This document shows positions 7,957-16,766 of a stretch of DNA of 64,000 nt, piece by piece. The number at the start of each line of letters is the position of its first letter. Positions within the stretch are counted from its first letter, which is position 1. Source of the stretch: Sphingomonas ginsengisoli An et al. 2013 (GTDB taxonomy: Bacteria; Pseudomonadota; Alphaproteobacteria; Sphingomonadales; Sphingomonadaceae); NCBI RefSeq assembly GCF_009363895.1, contig NZ_CP045434.1, forward strand, positions 1,922,001 through 1,986,000. The letters are read 5' to 3'. A program made the translations under genes and the position numbers. The notes beneath the pieces were generated by a model. The model was not told the DNA's origin, made no database searches, and saw only the letters and a program-made list of their open reading frames with translations.

Positions 7957-8876
7957 GCGCGCCGCTCGGCCGCGGGGCGGTCCTGCTCTTCTTCATCACC
8001 ATCACATTGATCTGGGGTTCGACCTGGATCGTCATCCGCGACCAGCTCGGCGTCGTCCCGGCGCATTGGTCGGTGACCTACCGCTTCGTGATCGCGGCGG
8101 CGGCGATGGCGGCCTACACCAAGTGGCAGGGCAGCGGCTTGCGCCTGCCCCCGGGCGCGTGGCGGATCGCGGCGCTGTTCGGCTTCTGCCAGTTCTGCGT
8201 CAACTTCAACGCGGTCTATCTCGCCGAGCATCACATCACCTCGGGGCTGGTGGCCTGTGTCTTCGCGCTTCTGCTCATCCCCAACAGCCTGCTCGCCTGG
8301 GCCTGGACCGGGCATCGGCCGAGCCGCAGCTTCATCCTGTCGGCGATTCCGGCAGTGGGCGGCATCGCCCTGCTCTTCTGGAACGAGGTTGAGAGCGCCC
8401 GTGCGCCGCTCGATCAGGTGCTGCTTGGCATCGGCCTGACCCTGACCGGGGTGATGGGGGCGAGCGTGTCGAACGTGCTCCAGACTACCGAGAAGGCGAA
8501 GCAGGTGCCGCTGCCGACCATGCTGACCTGGGGGATGATCTTCGGCGCCAGCTTCGACGCGGCCTTTGCCCTCGCGGTCAGCGGGCCTCCGGTGTTCGAT
8601 CCGCGGCCGAGCTATTGGCTTGGGCTCGCTTACCTAGCGCTGTTCGCCTCGGCGCTCGCGTTCAGCCTCTACATGCCGATCATCCGCACCATCGGCGCCG
8701 GGCGCGCCGCTTATTCGAGCGTGATCGTGCCGATCATCGCCATGGCGCTGTCGACCCTGTTCGAGGCCTATCGCTGGACCCCGCTGGCGTCGGGCGGGGC
8801 GGTCCTCGCCATGGCCGGCATGGTGTGGGCCCTGACCAGCCGCCACGACGTGGTTCCGACCCCCGTCGCGGACTAG
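7953..8876 (+). CDS. EamA/DMT superfamily transporter
   Basis: 307 residues made almost entirely of hydrophobic segments; about ten membrane helices in two EamA repeats. The start LLFFITITLIWGSTWIVIRD is the classic first helix of EamA exporters, which move amino acids or other metabolites across the inner membrane. Starts at GTG 7953, which overlaps the aldolase stop (GTGA). Coupling to a glycine/threonine enzyme hints at an amino-acid-related substrate, but this is inference. The 3' end overlaps the convergent M48 gene by 4 bases. Confidence 0.88.
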   Translation: MSAPLGRGAVLLFFITITLIWGSTWIVIRDQLGVVPAHWSVTYRFVIAAAAMAAYTKWQGSGLRLPPGAWRIAALFGFCQFCVNFNAVYLAEHHITSGLVACVFALLLIPNSLLAWAWTGHRPSRSFILSAIPAVGGIALLFWNEVESARAPLDQVLLGIGLTLTGVMGASVSNVLQTTEKAKQVPLPTMLTWGMIFGASFDAAFALAVSGPPVFDPRPSYWLGLAYLALFASALAFSLYMPIIRTIGAGRAAYSSVIVPIIAMALSTLFEAYRWTPLASGGAVLAMAGMVWALTSRHDVVPTPVAD

Positions 8877-10141
8877 AATTTTGCCGGCAGCGGCGCCGGG
8901 CGGACGATCCCGCGCTGGTCGGGCGGTAGCTCGCCCAAGTGCCGCGCCTTCCACTCCATCGAGCGGTGGACGCGATTGTAGCCCGAGGGATGGTCGAAGA
9001 AGACGATCTCCTCGAGTCGCCCGGGCTCGAGCTTGCGATATTCGCCGAGCATCATCGCCACCGCCGCGAAGCCGTCGGGCTCACGCGCTGCGTCTAGCCC
9101 GAAGGCATCGGCCTCGATCTCATGGGTGCGGGTGATGCTGTTGGTGGCCGGCGTCAGAAGCAGCATCAGCGCGCTTGCCAGCCCGGCGTAGAGGGGCAGT
9201 GCCGCGGGGTCGGCCGGATCGCTGACCTTCCATTGCCCGGCGTGACGCCTGAGCAGACGCGGCGCCAGCCACCACAGCGCCAGCAGCACAACGAGGTAGA
9301 TCAGCCCGAATTCGAGAATCAGCGAGACAACGTGATTGAGGACATAATGCCCCATTTCGTGGCCCATCACGCCCTTCACCCCCGCCGGCGGCACGCGCCG
9401 CAGCAGATTGTCGTTGAGCGTGATCCGTACCGTCGGGCCGAGACCGGAGACGTTGGCCGAGATGCGGTCGCTCTGCTTCGAGGCGTCGGAGACATAGATG
9501 TTGTCGGCCGGGATATGCTGGGCGTGCGCCATGGCGAGGATCTGGTCGCGCAGCGGGCCCTGCGGCATCGGCGTATAATGGTTGAAGAGCGGGGCGATGA
9601 ACACCGGCGCGATCAGCGCACCGAGTGCGGTGAACAACATCATCACCGCCGTGCCCCACAGCCACCACGACCGCGGCGCGCGCCGGATCACCGCAAAGAT
9701 GCCGGCAAGTGCGAACGGCGCGATCACCAGAGTCAGCAAAAGCGCGGTTCCCTGTTCCTTCAGCCAGTCGGGGAAGGTCAGGTTCGAAAGGCCATACTGA
9801 TGCTCGCGGACGAAATCGGTGTAGATGGTCCACGGCAGCAGCAGCAGGCTCGTCGCCAAGATATAGGGCAGCGCGTAAAGCATCACCCGCCGGCCAGGTC
9901 CGCGCCCGACGCGCCGCGCCCACGCGCTCCAGCGCGCTGACCAGCCCGACTGCAGCAGCGCCCAATTGACCAAAATGGTGAGCAGCGCGCTCCACAGCAG
10001 CAGCCAATAGCCGCCCTCGAAGTAGGCGTCCGAGCGCGCCCGCGCGGCACCCTGCACCATCGCCAGATAGGCCTGCGTCGCCTGGTCGACGTCGAACCCG
10101 CCGGCCGGTGCCGCGGCCGCAGCCATCACGAGCAATTGCAT
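8873..10141 (-). CDS. M48 metallopeptidase, Ste24/CAAX prenyl protease-like
   Basis: 422 residues with several membrane helices before and after the zinc site HEMGH (first His at residue 261), followed by ITRTHEIEADAFGLD, which holds the third zinc ligand Glu. N-terminal topology and length match Ste24-type M48A proteins rather than HtpX. In bacteria these inner-membrane proteases are thought to act in membrane protein quality control. ATG 10141 gives a short hydrophobic leader. Divergent from aminopeptidase N, convergent with the EamA gene. Confidence 0.9.
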   Translation of the reverse strand: MQLLVMAAAAAPAGGFDVDQATQAYLAMVQGAARARSDAYFEGGYWLLLWSALLTILVNWALLQSGWSARWSAWARRVGRGPGRRVMLYALPYILATSLLLLPWTIYTDFVREHQYGLSNLTFPDWLKEQGTALLLTLVIAPFALAGIFAVIRRAPRSWWLWGTAVMMLFTALGALIAPVFIAPLFNHYTPMPQGPLRDQILAMAHAQHIPADNIYVSDASKQSDRISANVSGLGPTVRITLNDNLLRRVPPAGVKGVMGHEMGHYVLNHVVSLILEFGLIYLVVLLALWWLAPRLLRRHAGQWKVSDPADPAALPLYAGLASALMLLLTPATNSITRTHEIEADAFGLDAAREPDGFAAVAMMLGEYRKLEPGRLEEIVFFDHPSGYNRVHRSMEWKARHLGELPPDQRGIVRPAPLPAKF

Positions 10142-10224
10142 GGTCGTTTCTCCCCCGTGCCGACCCTAGCGGCGCAGACCGCGTGGGGCTAGCGCCGGCG
10201 CCGCGGCGTCCTTAAGTCCATCCG

Positions 10225-12813
10225 ATGCTTGATGTCCGTACTGCGCCCGCCGCCCCCGCCGCCATCCACCGCGCCGACTATCGGCCGCCCGACTGGCTGG
10301 TCCCGGCCATCGCGCTCGACTTCACGCTCGATCCCGAGCGGACGGTGGTGCGCGCCCGGCTCGAAGTCGCCCGTAACGGCGCGCATGACCGGCCGCTGCG
10401 GCTCGACGGGGACGAGCTCGAGCTGCTGACGCTGACGGTCGACGGCACCGCCCAGGAGCCGACCTTCGACGGAGACCAACTTCTCATCGCCATCGCCGGC
10501 GATGCCGCGGTGGTCGAGACCGAGGTCGCGATCCGTCCCGCCGCCAATACCAAGCTGATGGGCCTCTATTCGTCGGGCGGGCTGCTCTGCACCCAGTGCG
10601 AGAGCCAAGGCTTCCGCCGCATCACCTTCTTCCCCGATCGACCCGACGTGCTGAGCCGCTACCGCGTGCGGATGGACGCGGACCGCGCCGTTTTCCCGGT
10701 GCTGTTGTCGAACGGCAACCCGCTCGAGACTGGCGAGGGCGAAAACGGCCGCCACTGGGCAACCTGGGAGGACCCCTTCCCCAAGCCGTGTTATCTGTTC
10801 GCGCTGGTCGCCGGCGATCTCGCGGTCAATCGCGACAGATTCACGACCATGAGCGGGCGCGAGGTCGAGCTCGGCATCTGGGTGCGCGAAGCCGACCTGC
10901 CCAAGACCGCCCATGCGATGTGGGCGCTCAAGCAGGCGATGGCATGGGACGAGCAGGCCTATGGCCGCGAGTATGACCTCGACCGGTTCAACATCGTCGC
11001 CGTCTCCGACTTCAATTTCGGGGCGATGGAGAACAAGGGCCTTAACATCTTCAACACCCGCTACGTGCTGGCCGACCGCGAGACCGCCAGCGACGGCGAC
11101 TTCGACGCGATCGCCGCCGTCGTGGCGCACGAATATTTCCACAATTGGTCGGGCGACCGGGTCACCTGCCGCGACTGGTTCCAGCTGTCGCTCAAGGAAG
11201 GCCTGACCGTCTTCCGCGACCAGAGCTTCAGCGAGGCGATGGGCAGCCCCGCGGTCGAGCGGATCGACCAGGTCCGCACCCTTCGCGCGGCGCAATTCCC
11301 CGAGGACGCTGGCCCGCTGGCGCATCCGATCCGGCCAGACAGCTACATTGAGATCACCAACTTCTACACCGCCACCGTCTACAACAAGGGCGCCGAGGTG
11401 ATCCGCATGCTGCGGACGATCCTTGGTCCCGACGACTATCGCAAGGGCACCGACCTCTACTTCGAGCGGCATGACGGACAGGCGGTCACCTGCGAGGACT
11501 TCGTCAAGGCGCTCGAGGACGCCAGTGGCCGCGACCTTACCCAGTTCCGGCGATGGTACAGCCAGGCCGGCACGCCCAAGGTCACCGCCCGGCTCGAGCA
11601 AGACGGCGACGGCGCGACGCTGCATCTCGCCCAGGTCACGCCGCCGACCCCCGGCCAGCCGACCAAGCAGCCGGTCGTCATCCCGCTGCGGACCGCGCTG
11701 ATCGGCCGCGACAGCGGGCGCGAGCTGGTGGCCGAGCAGGTGATCGAATTGACCGAGGCCGAGCAGTCGGTCCGTTTCGATGGGCTCGCCGAGCCGGCCC
11801 TGCTGTCGATCAACCGCAACTTCTCGGCCCCGATCGTTGCAGATGTCGCGCGGCAGCCCGGCGAGCTTGAGGCGCTGGCGGTGTCCGACACCGACAGCTT
11901 CGCGCGCTACGAGGCGCTGCAGGAGCTGGCGCTGCGCGAGCTGCTGAGCGGCATCCGCGGCGGCCCGGTCGACGCCGAACCGGTGATCGCCGCCGCCCGC
12001 GCGACGCTTGCCAGCAACGGCCTCGACCCCGCGTTCAAGGCCGATGCGCTGCTGCTGCCGAGCGAGACGCTGCTTGCCGAGCGGCTCGACACGTCCGACC
12101 CGGCGACGATCCACCGCGTCCGCGACGACCTGCGGGCGGCGATCGGGACCGCGCTCAAGGCCGACCTCGCCGACCATTATGAGGCGGCGTCGCGCGCCGA
12201 TCCCGACAGCCTCGCCGGCGAGGACAAGGGGCTGCGGCGGCTCCGCGCGACCACGCTCGGCTATCTCGCCGCGGCCGACGCCGATCTCGCCCGCGGCCTC
12301 GCTCGCAAGCAATATGACGCCGCGCGCACGATGACCGAGCGGCAGTCGGCGCTCGGCGTACTGGCGATGCTCGGCGGAACGGAGGCCGACGCCGCGCTGG
12401 CCGATTTCTACGACCGCTTCCACGACGATGCGCTGGTGATCGACAAGTGGTTCGCGATCCAGGCCGCAGTGCCGGCCGAGGATACGCTGGCCAAGGCCGA
12501 GGCGCTGGCGGCCCACCCGGACTTCACCCTCGCCAATCCCAACCGGCTACGCGCGCTGGCGGGCAGTTTTGCCGCGACGCCCTTCGCCTTCCACCGCGCC
12601 GACGGCCGCGGCTACGAGTGGCTGGCCGACCTCATCCTCAAGGTCGATGCGATCAATCCGCAGACCGCCGCCCGCTTCGTCCCGCCGCTCGGCCGCTGGC
12701 GCAAGCTCGAGCCGGGCCGCGCGGCGCTGATGCGTCAGGCGCTCGAGCGAATCCTGGCGCAGCCGAATCTCAGCAAGGACGTGTTCGAGCAGGTCAGCAA
12801 GAGTTTGGGATGA
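10225..12813 (+). CDS. pepN: aminopeptidase N (M1)
   Basis: 862 residues, close to the E. coli enzyme in length and layout: N-terminal beta domain, thermolysin-like catalytic domain, beta sandwich (DUF3458) and C-terminal helical domain. GAMENKG (substrate N-terminus binding) precedes HEYFHNW with zinc ligands His302 and His306 and catalytic Glu303; the third ligand Glu is in LKEGLTVFRDQ. It removes N-terminal residues from peptides in the cytoplasm. It has no signal peptide. Upstream of a frameshifted TonB-like gene on the other strand. Confidence 0.95.
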   Translation: MLDVRTAPAAPAAIHRADYRPPDWLVPAIALDFTLDPERTVVRARLEVARNGAHDRPLRLDGDELELLTLTVDGTAQEPTFDGDQLLIAIAGDAAVVETEVAIRPAANTKLMGLYSSGGLLCTQCESQGFRRITFFPDRPDVLSRYRVRMDADRAVFPVLLSNGNPLETGEGENGRHWATWEDPFPKPCYLFALVAGDLAVNRDRFTTMSGREVELGIWVREADLPKTAHAMWALKQAMAWDEQAYGREYDLDRFNIVAVSDFNFGAMENKGLNIFNTRYVLADRETASDGDFDAIAAVVAHEYFHNWSGDRVTCRDWFQLSLKEGLTVFRDQSFSEAMGSPAVERIDQVRTLRAAQFPEDAGPLAHPIRPDSYIEITNFYTATVYNKGAEVIRMLRTILGPDDYRKGTDLYFERHDGQAVTCEDFVKALEDASGRDLTQFRRWYSQAGTPKVTARLEQDGDGATLHLAQVTPPTPGQPTKQPVVIPLRTALIGRDSGRELVAEQVIELTEAEQSVRFDGLAEPALLSINRNFSAPIVADVARQPGELEALAVSDTDSFARYEALQELALRELLSGIRGGPVDAEPVIAAARATLASNGLDPAFKADALLLPSETLLAERLDTSDPATIHRVRDDLRAAIGTALKADLADHYEAASRADPDSLAGEDKGLRRLRATTLGYLAAADADLARGLARKQYDAARTMTERQSALGVLAMLGGTEADAALADFYDRFHDDALVIDKWFAIQAAVPAEDTLAKAEALAAHPDFTLANPNRLRALAGSFAATPFAFHRADGRGYEWLADLILKVDAINPQTAARFVPPLGRWRKLEPGRAALMRQALERILAQPNLSKDVFEQVSKSLG

Positions 12814-12871
12814 GGCCTACGGTGTCCGGAAACCCCGTGGTTTCAAAGGGATGAAGCGCTTCCGCTCAGCG

Positions 12872-13182
12872 CTACGACCAGTGATGTTGGAAGAATTGCA
12901 CGTGCGGCTGGGTCGCGCTCACTCGCACTCTCTGTCGCGACAGGCGGCAGGTCGCCATGTCGAGCATCGCATTGCCGCTCGACTGGAGGATATTGCACGC
13001 AGAGAGGCGGCCGTCCGCCCCGAACGTCAGAAGAAACACAACCGTCCCTGAACCTTCGGCCCCGTGATCGCAATCGGATAGTCGAACGGCGATAGCCAGT
13101 GCGCTTCGGGAAGGGTTTCAATGACCGGCGCGGCGGCCAGCGAGAATGCGGCTGCCGCAGCGGCAAGCGGAAGGCCGATCAA
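12872..13182 (-). pseudogene. frameshifted TonB C-terminal domain protein
   Basis: Two frames on the minus strand join into one TonB-C protein. The first, from a possible TTG at 13182, has an Ala-rich leader-like segment, then PEAHWLSPFDYPIA. The second, one frame away, continues DHGAEGSGTVVFLLTFGADG, then RLSACNILQSSG, NAMLDMATCRL, and stops at 12872. This order (W-x-DYP, EG-GTV, DGR-x3-C, SSG, LD-x2-TC) is the TonB C-terminal signature of small sphingomonad 'energy transducer TonB' proteins. A single lost base near 13045 would explain the break. No ATG or clear ribosome binding site is seen. It may be a true pseudogene or a sequence error. Confidence 0.6.
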
Positions 13183-13227
13183 CGAAGCCGCTCAGGCTGA
13201 ATGAGCCAGGTCGAGATCGGCAATGCC

Positions 13228-13803
13228 TTACCCCCCGATCCACCCCGCGACCTGGGTCGCGACCGAGTTGGCAGCCTGGTTGAGCGCAGGGCCGACGGTG
13301 GCGGGGGTGCCGTCGGCGGGGGCGGTGGCTTCGAAACGGCGGGTCTCGACCTTGGTGCCGCCTTCGGTCGAGAGGACGGCGTCGTAGGTCACCGTGACCT
13401 GGCCCGAGGCCATGTCATAGCCGAACCGCTGCAGCGTGCCGCCGACGCGAAGGCCCGGATCGAGCGTGCTCTGTCCCGGCTCGAGCACCACGCGGTTAGT
13501 GGTCCGCCGGACCGTCTCGCTGACCAGCGCCTGGAACAGCAGGTCGGGGGTCGCGGTATATTGGAGGCCCTTGATGTAGGTGATCTGCCCCGGCCGCTCG
13601 AGCACCGGCACGCGGACCTGGCGAATTTCGCGGGCGACCAAGGGCAGGTCGATGGTGACGGCCTGCCCGGCCGAGGCGCTGCGCTGGATCGCGACCGGCG
13701 CCGCCGACGGGGTCAGGGTCAGCAGCGTGGGCGGGGGCTTGCCGCCGAAGCAGGCGCTCAAGGTCAGCGCGGCCGCGACAGGAAGGAACTTCACGGCGCG
13801 CAT
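13228..13803 (-). CDS. ABC transport auxiliary lipoprotein (PqiC/LptE-like, ABC_trans_aux)
   Basis: 191 residues. A lipoprotein signal ends at LSAC (Cys18). The following domain contains VTIDLPLVAREIRQVRVPV and RVGGTLQRFGYDM, typical of the ABC_trans_aux family that forms the outer-membrane partner in Mce/Pqi-type lipid transport. Its ATG at 13803 shares one base with the TGA of the mlaD-like gene, making it the last gene of the operon. Confidence 0.82.
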   Translation of the reverse strand: MRAVKFLPVAAALTLSACFGGKPPPTLLTLTPSAAPVAIQRSASAGQAVTIDLPLVAREIRQVRVPVLERPGQITYIKGLQYTATPDLLFQALVSETVRRTTNRVVLEPGQSTLDPGLRVGGTLQRFGYDMASGQVTVTYDAVLSTEGGTKVETRRFEATAPADGTPATVGPALNQAANSVATQVAGWIGG

Positions 13804-14753
13804 CAGCGGCCCTTTCTTGGCTGATGGTCGGGCAGCTTGGGACTGCCGAGGATGCCGGTCACCCCGCCTTGGTCGAGCCGCTCGGTCACGCCCTGCAGGC
13901 TGCTGGTCAGGTGCTGGAGGTCGGTGACCAGGCGGTTGACCTGGGGCAGCGTCGACTTGCTGAGGTTCTGCACCCCGGGCCGGGCATCGGCGACCAGCGC
14001 GTCGATGTTGGCGGTGGTCTGCTGGATGGAGGCGATCGACTTCCTGAGGTCCTGCGCCGCCGGGCGGCCTTCCTCGTCGACCAGCCGGCTGGTGTTGTTG
14101 GCGAGCTTCGACACCGAATTGGCCGCCTCGGCCGCGTTGCGCGCGGCGAGCTGGGCCTGCTTGAGCGTGTCGGCCATCTCCGGTGCGCGCTGGGCGAGCA
14201 CCTGGCTGGTCTTGTCGACATTCTCGAGGATGTCGCTCATCGCATTCTGGTTCTTGTCGCTGAGCAATTCGGTCAATCGCTCGGTCAGCCGCTGGATACG
14301 GTCGAGCAGTTCGGGCGCGCTGTTGAGCAAGGCGCCGAGGCCCCCGGCCGACTGCGGGATGACTGGGCAGCCCTGCGGGCCCGGCGTCTCGAGCGGGCGG
14401 GCGCCCTTGACCGCGCCCTGAAGCTGGATCTCGTTGGCGCCGGCGAGGCTGACGCTCTTGATCTGCGCGGTGGTACCCTGGAGCACGGGAGTCGGATCGT
14501 CGACCTCGATCCGGACCCAGACGAATTCGGGCCGGTCGGGGAGCAGCGCGATCTTCGTAACCTGACCGACCGGCACGCCCGAGAAGCTGACGTTGGAGCC
14601 GCGGTTGATCCCGCCGACCGCGGGAAAATAGATGTCGAAGCATTTGCGCTTCTCGGTGTTGAGGCCGCTGATCCAGACGGCGAACAGCAGCAACCCGGCG
14701 AGCAGGCCGAGCACGACGCTGCCGACCAGCACGTGATTGGAGCGGGTTTCCAT
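13803..14753 (-). CDS. MlaD/MCE family lipid-binding protein
   Basis: 316 residues. One N-terminal membrane anchor (VLVGSVVLGLLAGLLLFAVW) is followed by the MCE domain (GVPVGQVTKIALLPDRP), and then a long helical tail with coiled-coil character (about residues 150-300). MCE proteins form periplasmic hexamers that carry phospholipids between the membranes. The helical extension is longer than in E. coli MlaD and resembles the Mycobacterium/alphaproteobacterial layout. It lies between the ATPase and the auxiliary lipoprotein genes, in frame-coupled order. Confidence 0.88.
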   Translation of the reverse strand: METRSNHVLVGSVVLGLLAGLLLFAVWISGLNTEKRKCFDIYFPAVGGINRGSNVSFSGVPVGQVTKIALLPDRPEFVWVRIEVDDPTPVLQGTTAQIKSVSLAGANEIQLQGAVKGARPLETPGPQGCPVIPQSAGGLGALLNSAPELLDRIQRLTERLTELLSDKNQNAMSDILENVDKTSQVLAQRAPEMADTLKQAQLAARNAAEAANSVSKLANNTSRLVDEEGRPAAQDLRKSIASIQQTTANIDALVADARPGVQNLSKSTLPQVNRLVTDLQHLTSSLQGVTERLDQGGVTGILGSPKLPDHQPRKGR

Positions 14754-14775
14754 GGGCCTGCCGTCTACTCCTGTC

Positions 14776-15576
14776 TCACGCTGCCGCGGCAGCGCGTCCG
14801 CGCGGCCCGTTGAAATATTCTTGAATCCACGGATGGTCGAGTTTCAATAACCGATCAATGGTGTCGACCGCGACGACCTTGTGGTCGGCGAGCACCGCGA
14901 CCCGGTCGCAGATGGCGTAGAGGCTGTCGAGGTCGTGGGTGATCAGGAAGACGGTAAGGTCGAGGCGCTCGCGCAGCCCGAGAATCAGCTGATCGAACGC
15001 CTGGGCGCCGATCGGGTCGAGCCCGGCGGTCGGTTCGTCGAGAAACAGCAACTCGGGATCGAGCGCGAGGGCGCGGGCGAGGCCGGCGCGCTTGCGCATC
15101 CCACCCGACAGTTCGGCCGGATATTTCTCGCCCGCGTCCGCCGGCAGGCCCGACATGGCGATCTTGTAGCTGGCGATCTCGTCGAGCAGCGGCGGTTTGA
15201 TGAACGGGAAATATTCGCGGATCGGGACTTCGACATTCTCGGCCACGGTGAGGGTCGAGAAGAGCGCGCCGTTCTGGAACAGGATTCCCCAGCGGCGGCG
15301 GATGTTCTTGGCCTCGGCCTCGTCGCGCGCGATCATGTTCTCGCCGAGCACGCTGATCTCACCCGCGACCGGTGTCTGCAGCCCGATGATCGAGCGCATC
15401 AGCACCGACTTGCCGGTGCCCGAGCCGCCGACCACGCCGATGATCTCGCCGCGATGGACGTCGAGGTCGAGACCCTCGTGGATGATCTGGTCACCGAACC
15501 GGTTCTCGAGCCCGCGGACGCTGATGATCGGCGGGCCGTCGCGGTCGATCCGCGAGCCTTCGGCGGCGAGCGCCAT
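14776..15576 (-). CDS. ABC transporter ATPase, MlaF-like
   Basis: 266 residues with all nucleotide-binding motifs: Walker A GGSGTGKS, signature LSGGM, Walker B LLFLDEPT and the H-loop LITHD. Sequence context (FQNGALFSTLTVAENV) is typical of MlaF/Ttg2A lipid transport ATPases. It should power phospholipid movement through the neighbouring permease. The ATG at 15576 shares one base with the permease stop. The 22-base gap to the mlaD-like gene keeps it in the same operon. Confidence 0.92.
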   Translation of the reverse strand: MALAAEGSRIDRDGPPIISVRGLENRFGDQIIHEGLDLDVHRGEIIGVVGGSGTGKSVLMRSIIGLQTPVAGEISVLGENMIARDEAEAKNIRRRWGILFQNGALFSTLTVAENVEVPIREYFPFIKPPLLDEIASYKIAMSGLPADAGEKYPAELSGGMRKRAGLARALALDPELLFLDEPTAGLDPIGAQAFDQLILGLRERLDLTVFLITHDLDSLYAICDRVAVLADHKVVAVDTIDRLLKLDHPWIQEYFNGPRGRAAAAA

Positions 15577-16655
15577 CAGATCCACCCCAGCGAGCTGAAG
15601 AAAACCGCGAACACCGCGTCGAGCACGATGACGAGGAAGATCGACTGGACCACGGCGGCGGTGGTCTTGAGCCCGACCTGCTCGCTGTCGTTGGCGACCA
15701 GCATTCCCTGGAAGCAGCCGGCCAGAGCGATGATGAAGCCGAACACCGGCGCCTTGATGAGCCCGACCCACAGGTCGGTGGTCGGCACCACTTCGGCGAT
15801 CCGCTGGATGTAGGTGATCGGCGGGATGTCGAGCCCGATCCAGCAGAACAAGCCGCCGCCGGCGATCGACAGCAGCATCGACCAGAAAGCGAGGAGCGGC
15901 ATCATCGCCACCGCCGACAGCAGCCGCGGGATCACCAGCGCCTCGATCGGGGAGACGCCGATGGTCCGCATCGCGTCGACCTCCTCGGTAATCTTCATGG
16001 TGCCGATCTGCGCCGCGAAGGCCGAGCCCGAGCGTCCGGCGACCATGATCGCAGTCATCAGGGGCCCGAGCTCGCGCACCGTGATCCGGCCGATCAGATT
16101 GATCGTGTAGACGTCGGCGCCGAACTGCTGGAGCTGGACCGCGCCCTGCTGGCCGATGACGACGCCGATCAGGAAGCTCATCAGCCCGATGATGCCGAGC
16201 GCGCGGACCCCGACGACGTCGAAGCCCTGAACTACCGCGTTCACGCGGAAGCGGCGAGGCCGCTTGATCAGCCCCCAAAAGCCAATGAGCGTCGCGCCGA
16301 AGAAGCCCAGCAGACCGACCAGCGTGCGGCCGCTCTCGATCGTCCAGGCGCCGAGCTCGGCGACCGCGCCGCCTTCCTTCTCCGGGACGACGCGGGCTGG
16401 GTGATCGGCCTCGGCGACCTGTTCGAGCAGATCGCCGAAATCCTTGCTCGCGCCGACGACTTCGGCGTGGCGGTCGCGAATGGCGCGATGGACGATATAC
16501 GCGCCGACCGTGTCCATCCGATCGACCCCCGACAAGTCGATCGTCAGCGGGTCGGGAAGCGCATCGAGTTCGCGGCTCATCGAGCCGACGCGGCCGATCG
16601 TCATCGCCCCGCTTGGTGCGAACACATTGTCGGGTCGTTGCGCAGCCGTCGCCAT
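15576..16655 (-). CDS. MlaE-type permease with N-terminal STAS (MlaB-like) domain
   Basis: 359 residues. Residues about 1-110 form a STAS-like domain (LTIDLSGVDRMDTVGAYIV), the rest a MlaE permease with five to six helices and the motifs QQGAVQLQQFGA and ITVRELGPLMTAIMVAGR. In E. coli MlaB and MlaE are separate proteins; here they are fused. ATG 16655 gives the STAS domain a clean start; the longer frame upstream is antisense to the divergent phosphatidyltransferase gene. First gene of the lipid transport operon. No MlaC gene is present nearby. Confidence 0.9.
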   Translation of the reverse strand: MATAAQRPDNVFAPSGAMTIGRVGSMSRELDALPDPLTIDLSGVDRMDTVGAYIVHRAIRDRHAEVVGASKDFGDLLEQVAEADHPARVVPEKEGGAVAELGAWTIESGRTLVGLLGFFGATLIGFWGLIKRPRRFRVNAVVQGFDVVGVRALGIIGLMSFLIGVVIGQQGAVQLQQFGADVYTINLIGRITVRELGPLMTAIMVAGRSGSAFAAQIGTMKITEEVDAMRTIGVSPIEALVIPRLLSAVAMMPLLAFWSMLLSIAGGGLFCWIGLDIPPITYIQRIAEVVPTTDLWVGLIKAPVFGFIIALAGCFQGMLVANDSEQVGLKTTAAVVQSIFLVIVLDAVFAVFFSSLGWI

Positions 16656-16766
16656 TGGTCGCGAGAGATGGGCGAAACAGCGCGACAAGACAACTGCTGT
16701 CATCTCGGGACAGAACCAAGGTCGCGCTTGCCCAGGCCAGAGCGTCCGGCTTAGCAGGGACGGACG

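Noticed and set aside
10189..12516. 775-codon open frame opposite aminopeptidase N
   Set aside because: Shadow frame; the plus strand has all catalytic motifs of PepN, and the antisense protein has no recognisable motif.
12829..12844. Short hairpin GAAACC/GGTTTC after pepN
   Set aside because: Six base pairs without a T-run; too weak to call a terminator.
12843..13166. 107-codon minus-strand frame starting MPLRQPH
   Set aside because: It is the third frame across the broken TonB-C gene; the TonB signature lies in the other two frames.
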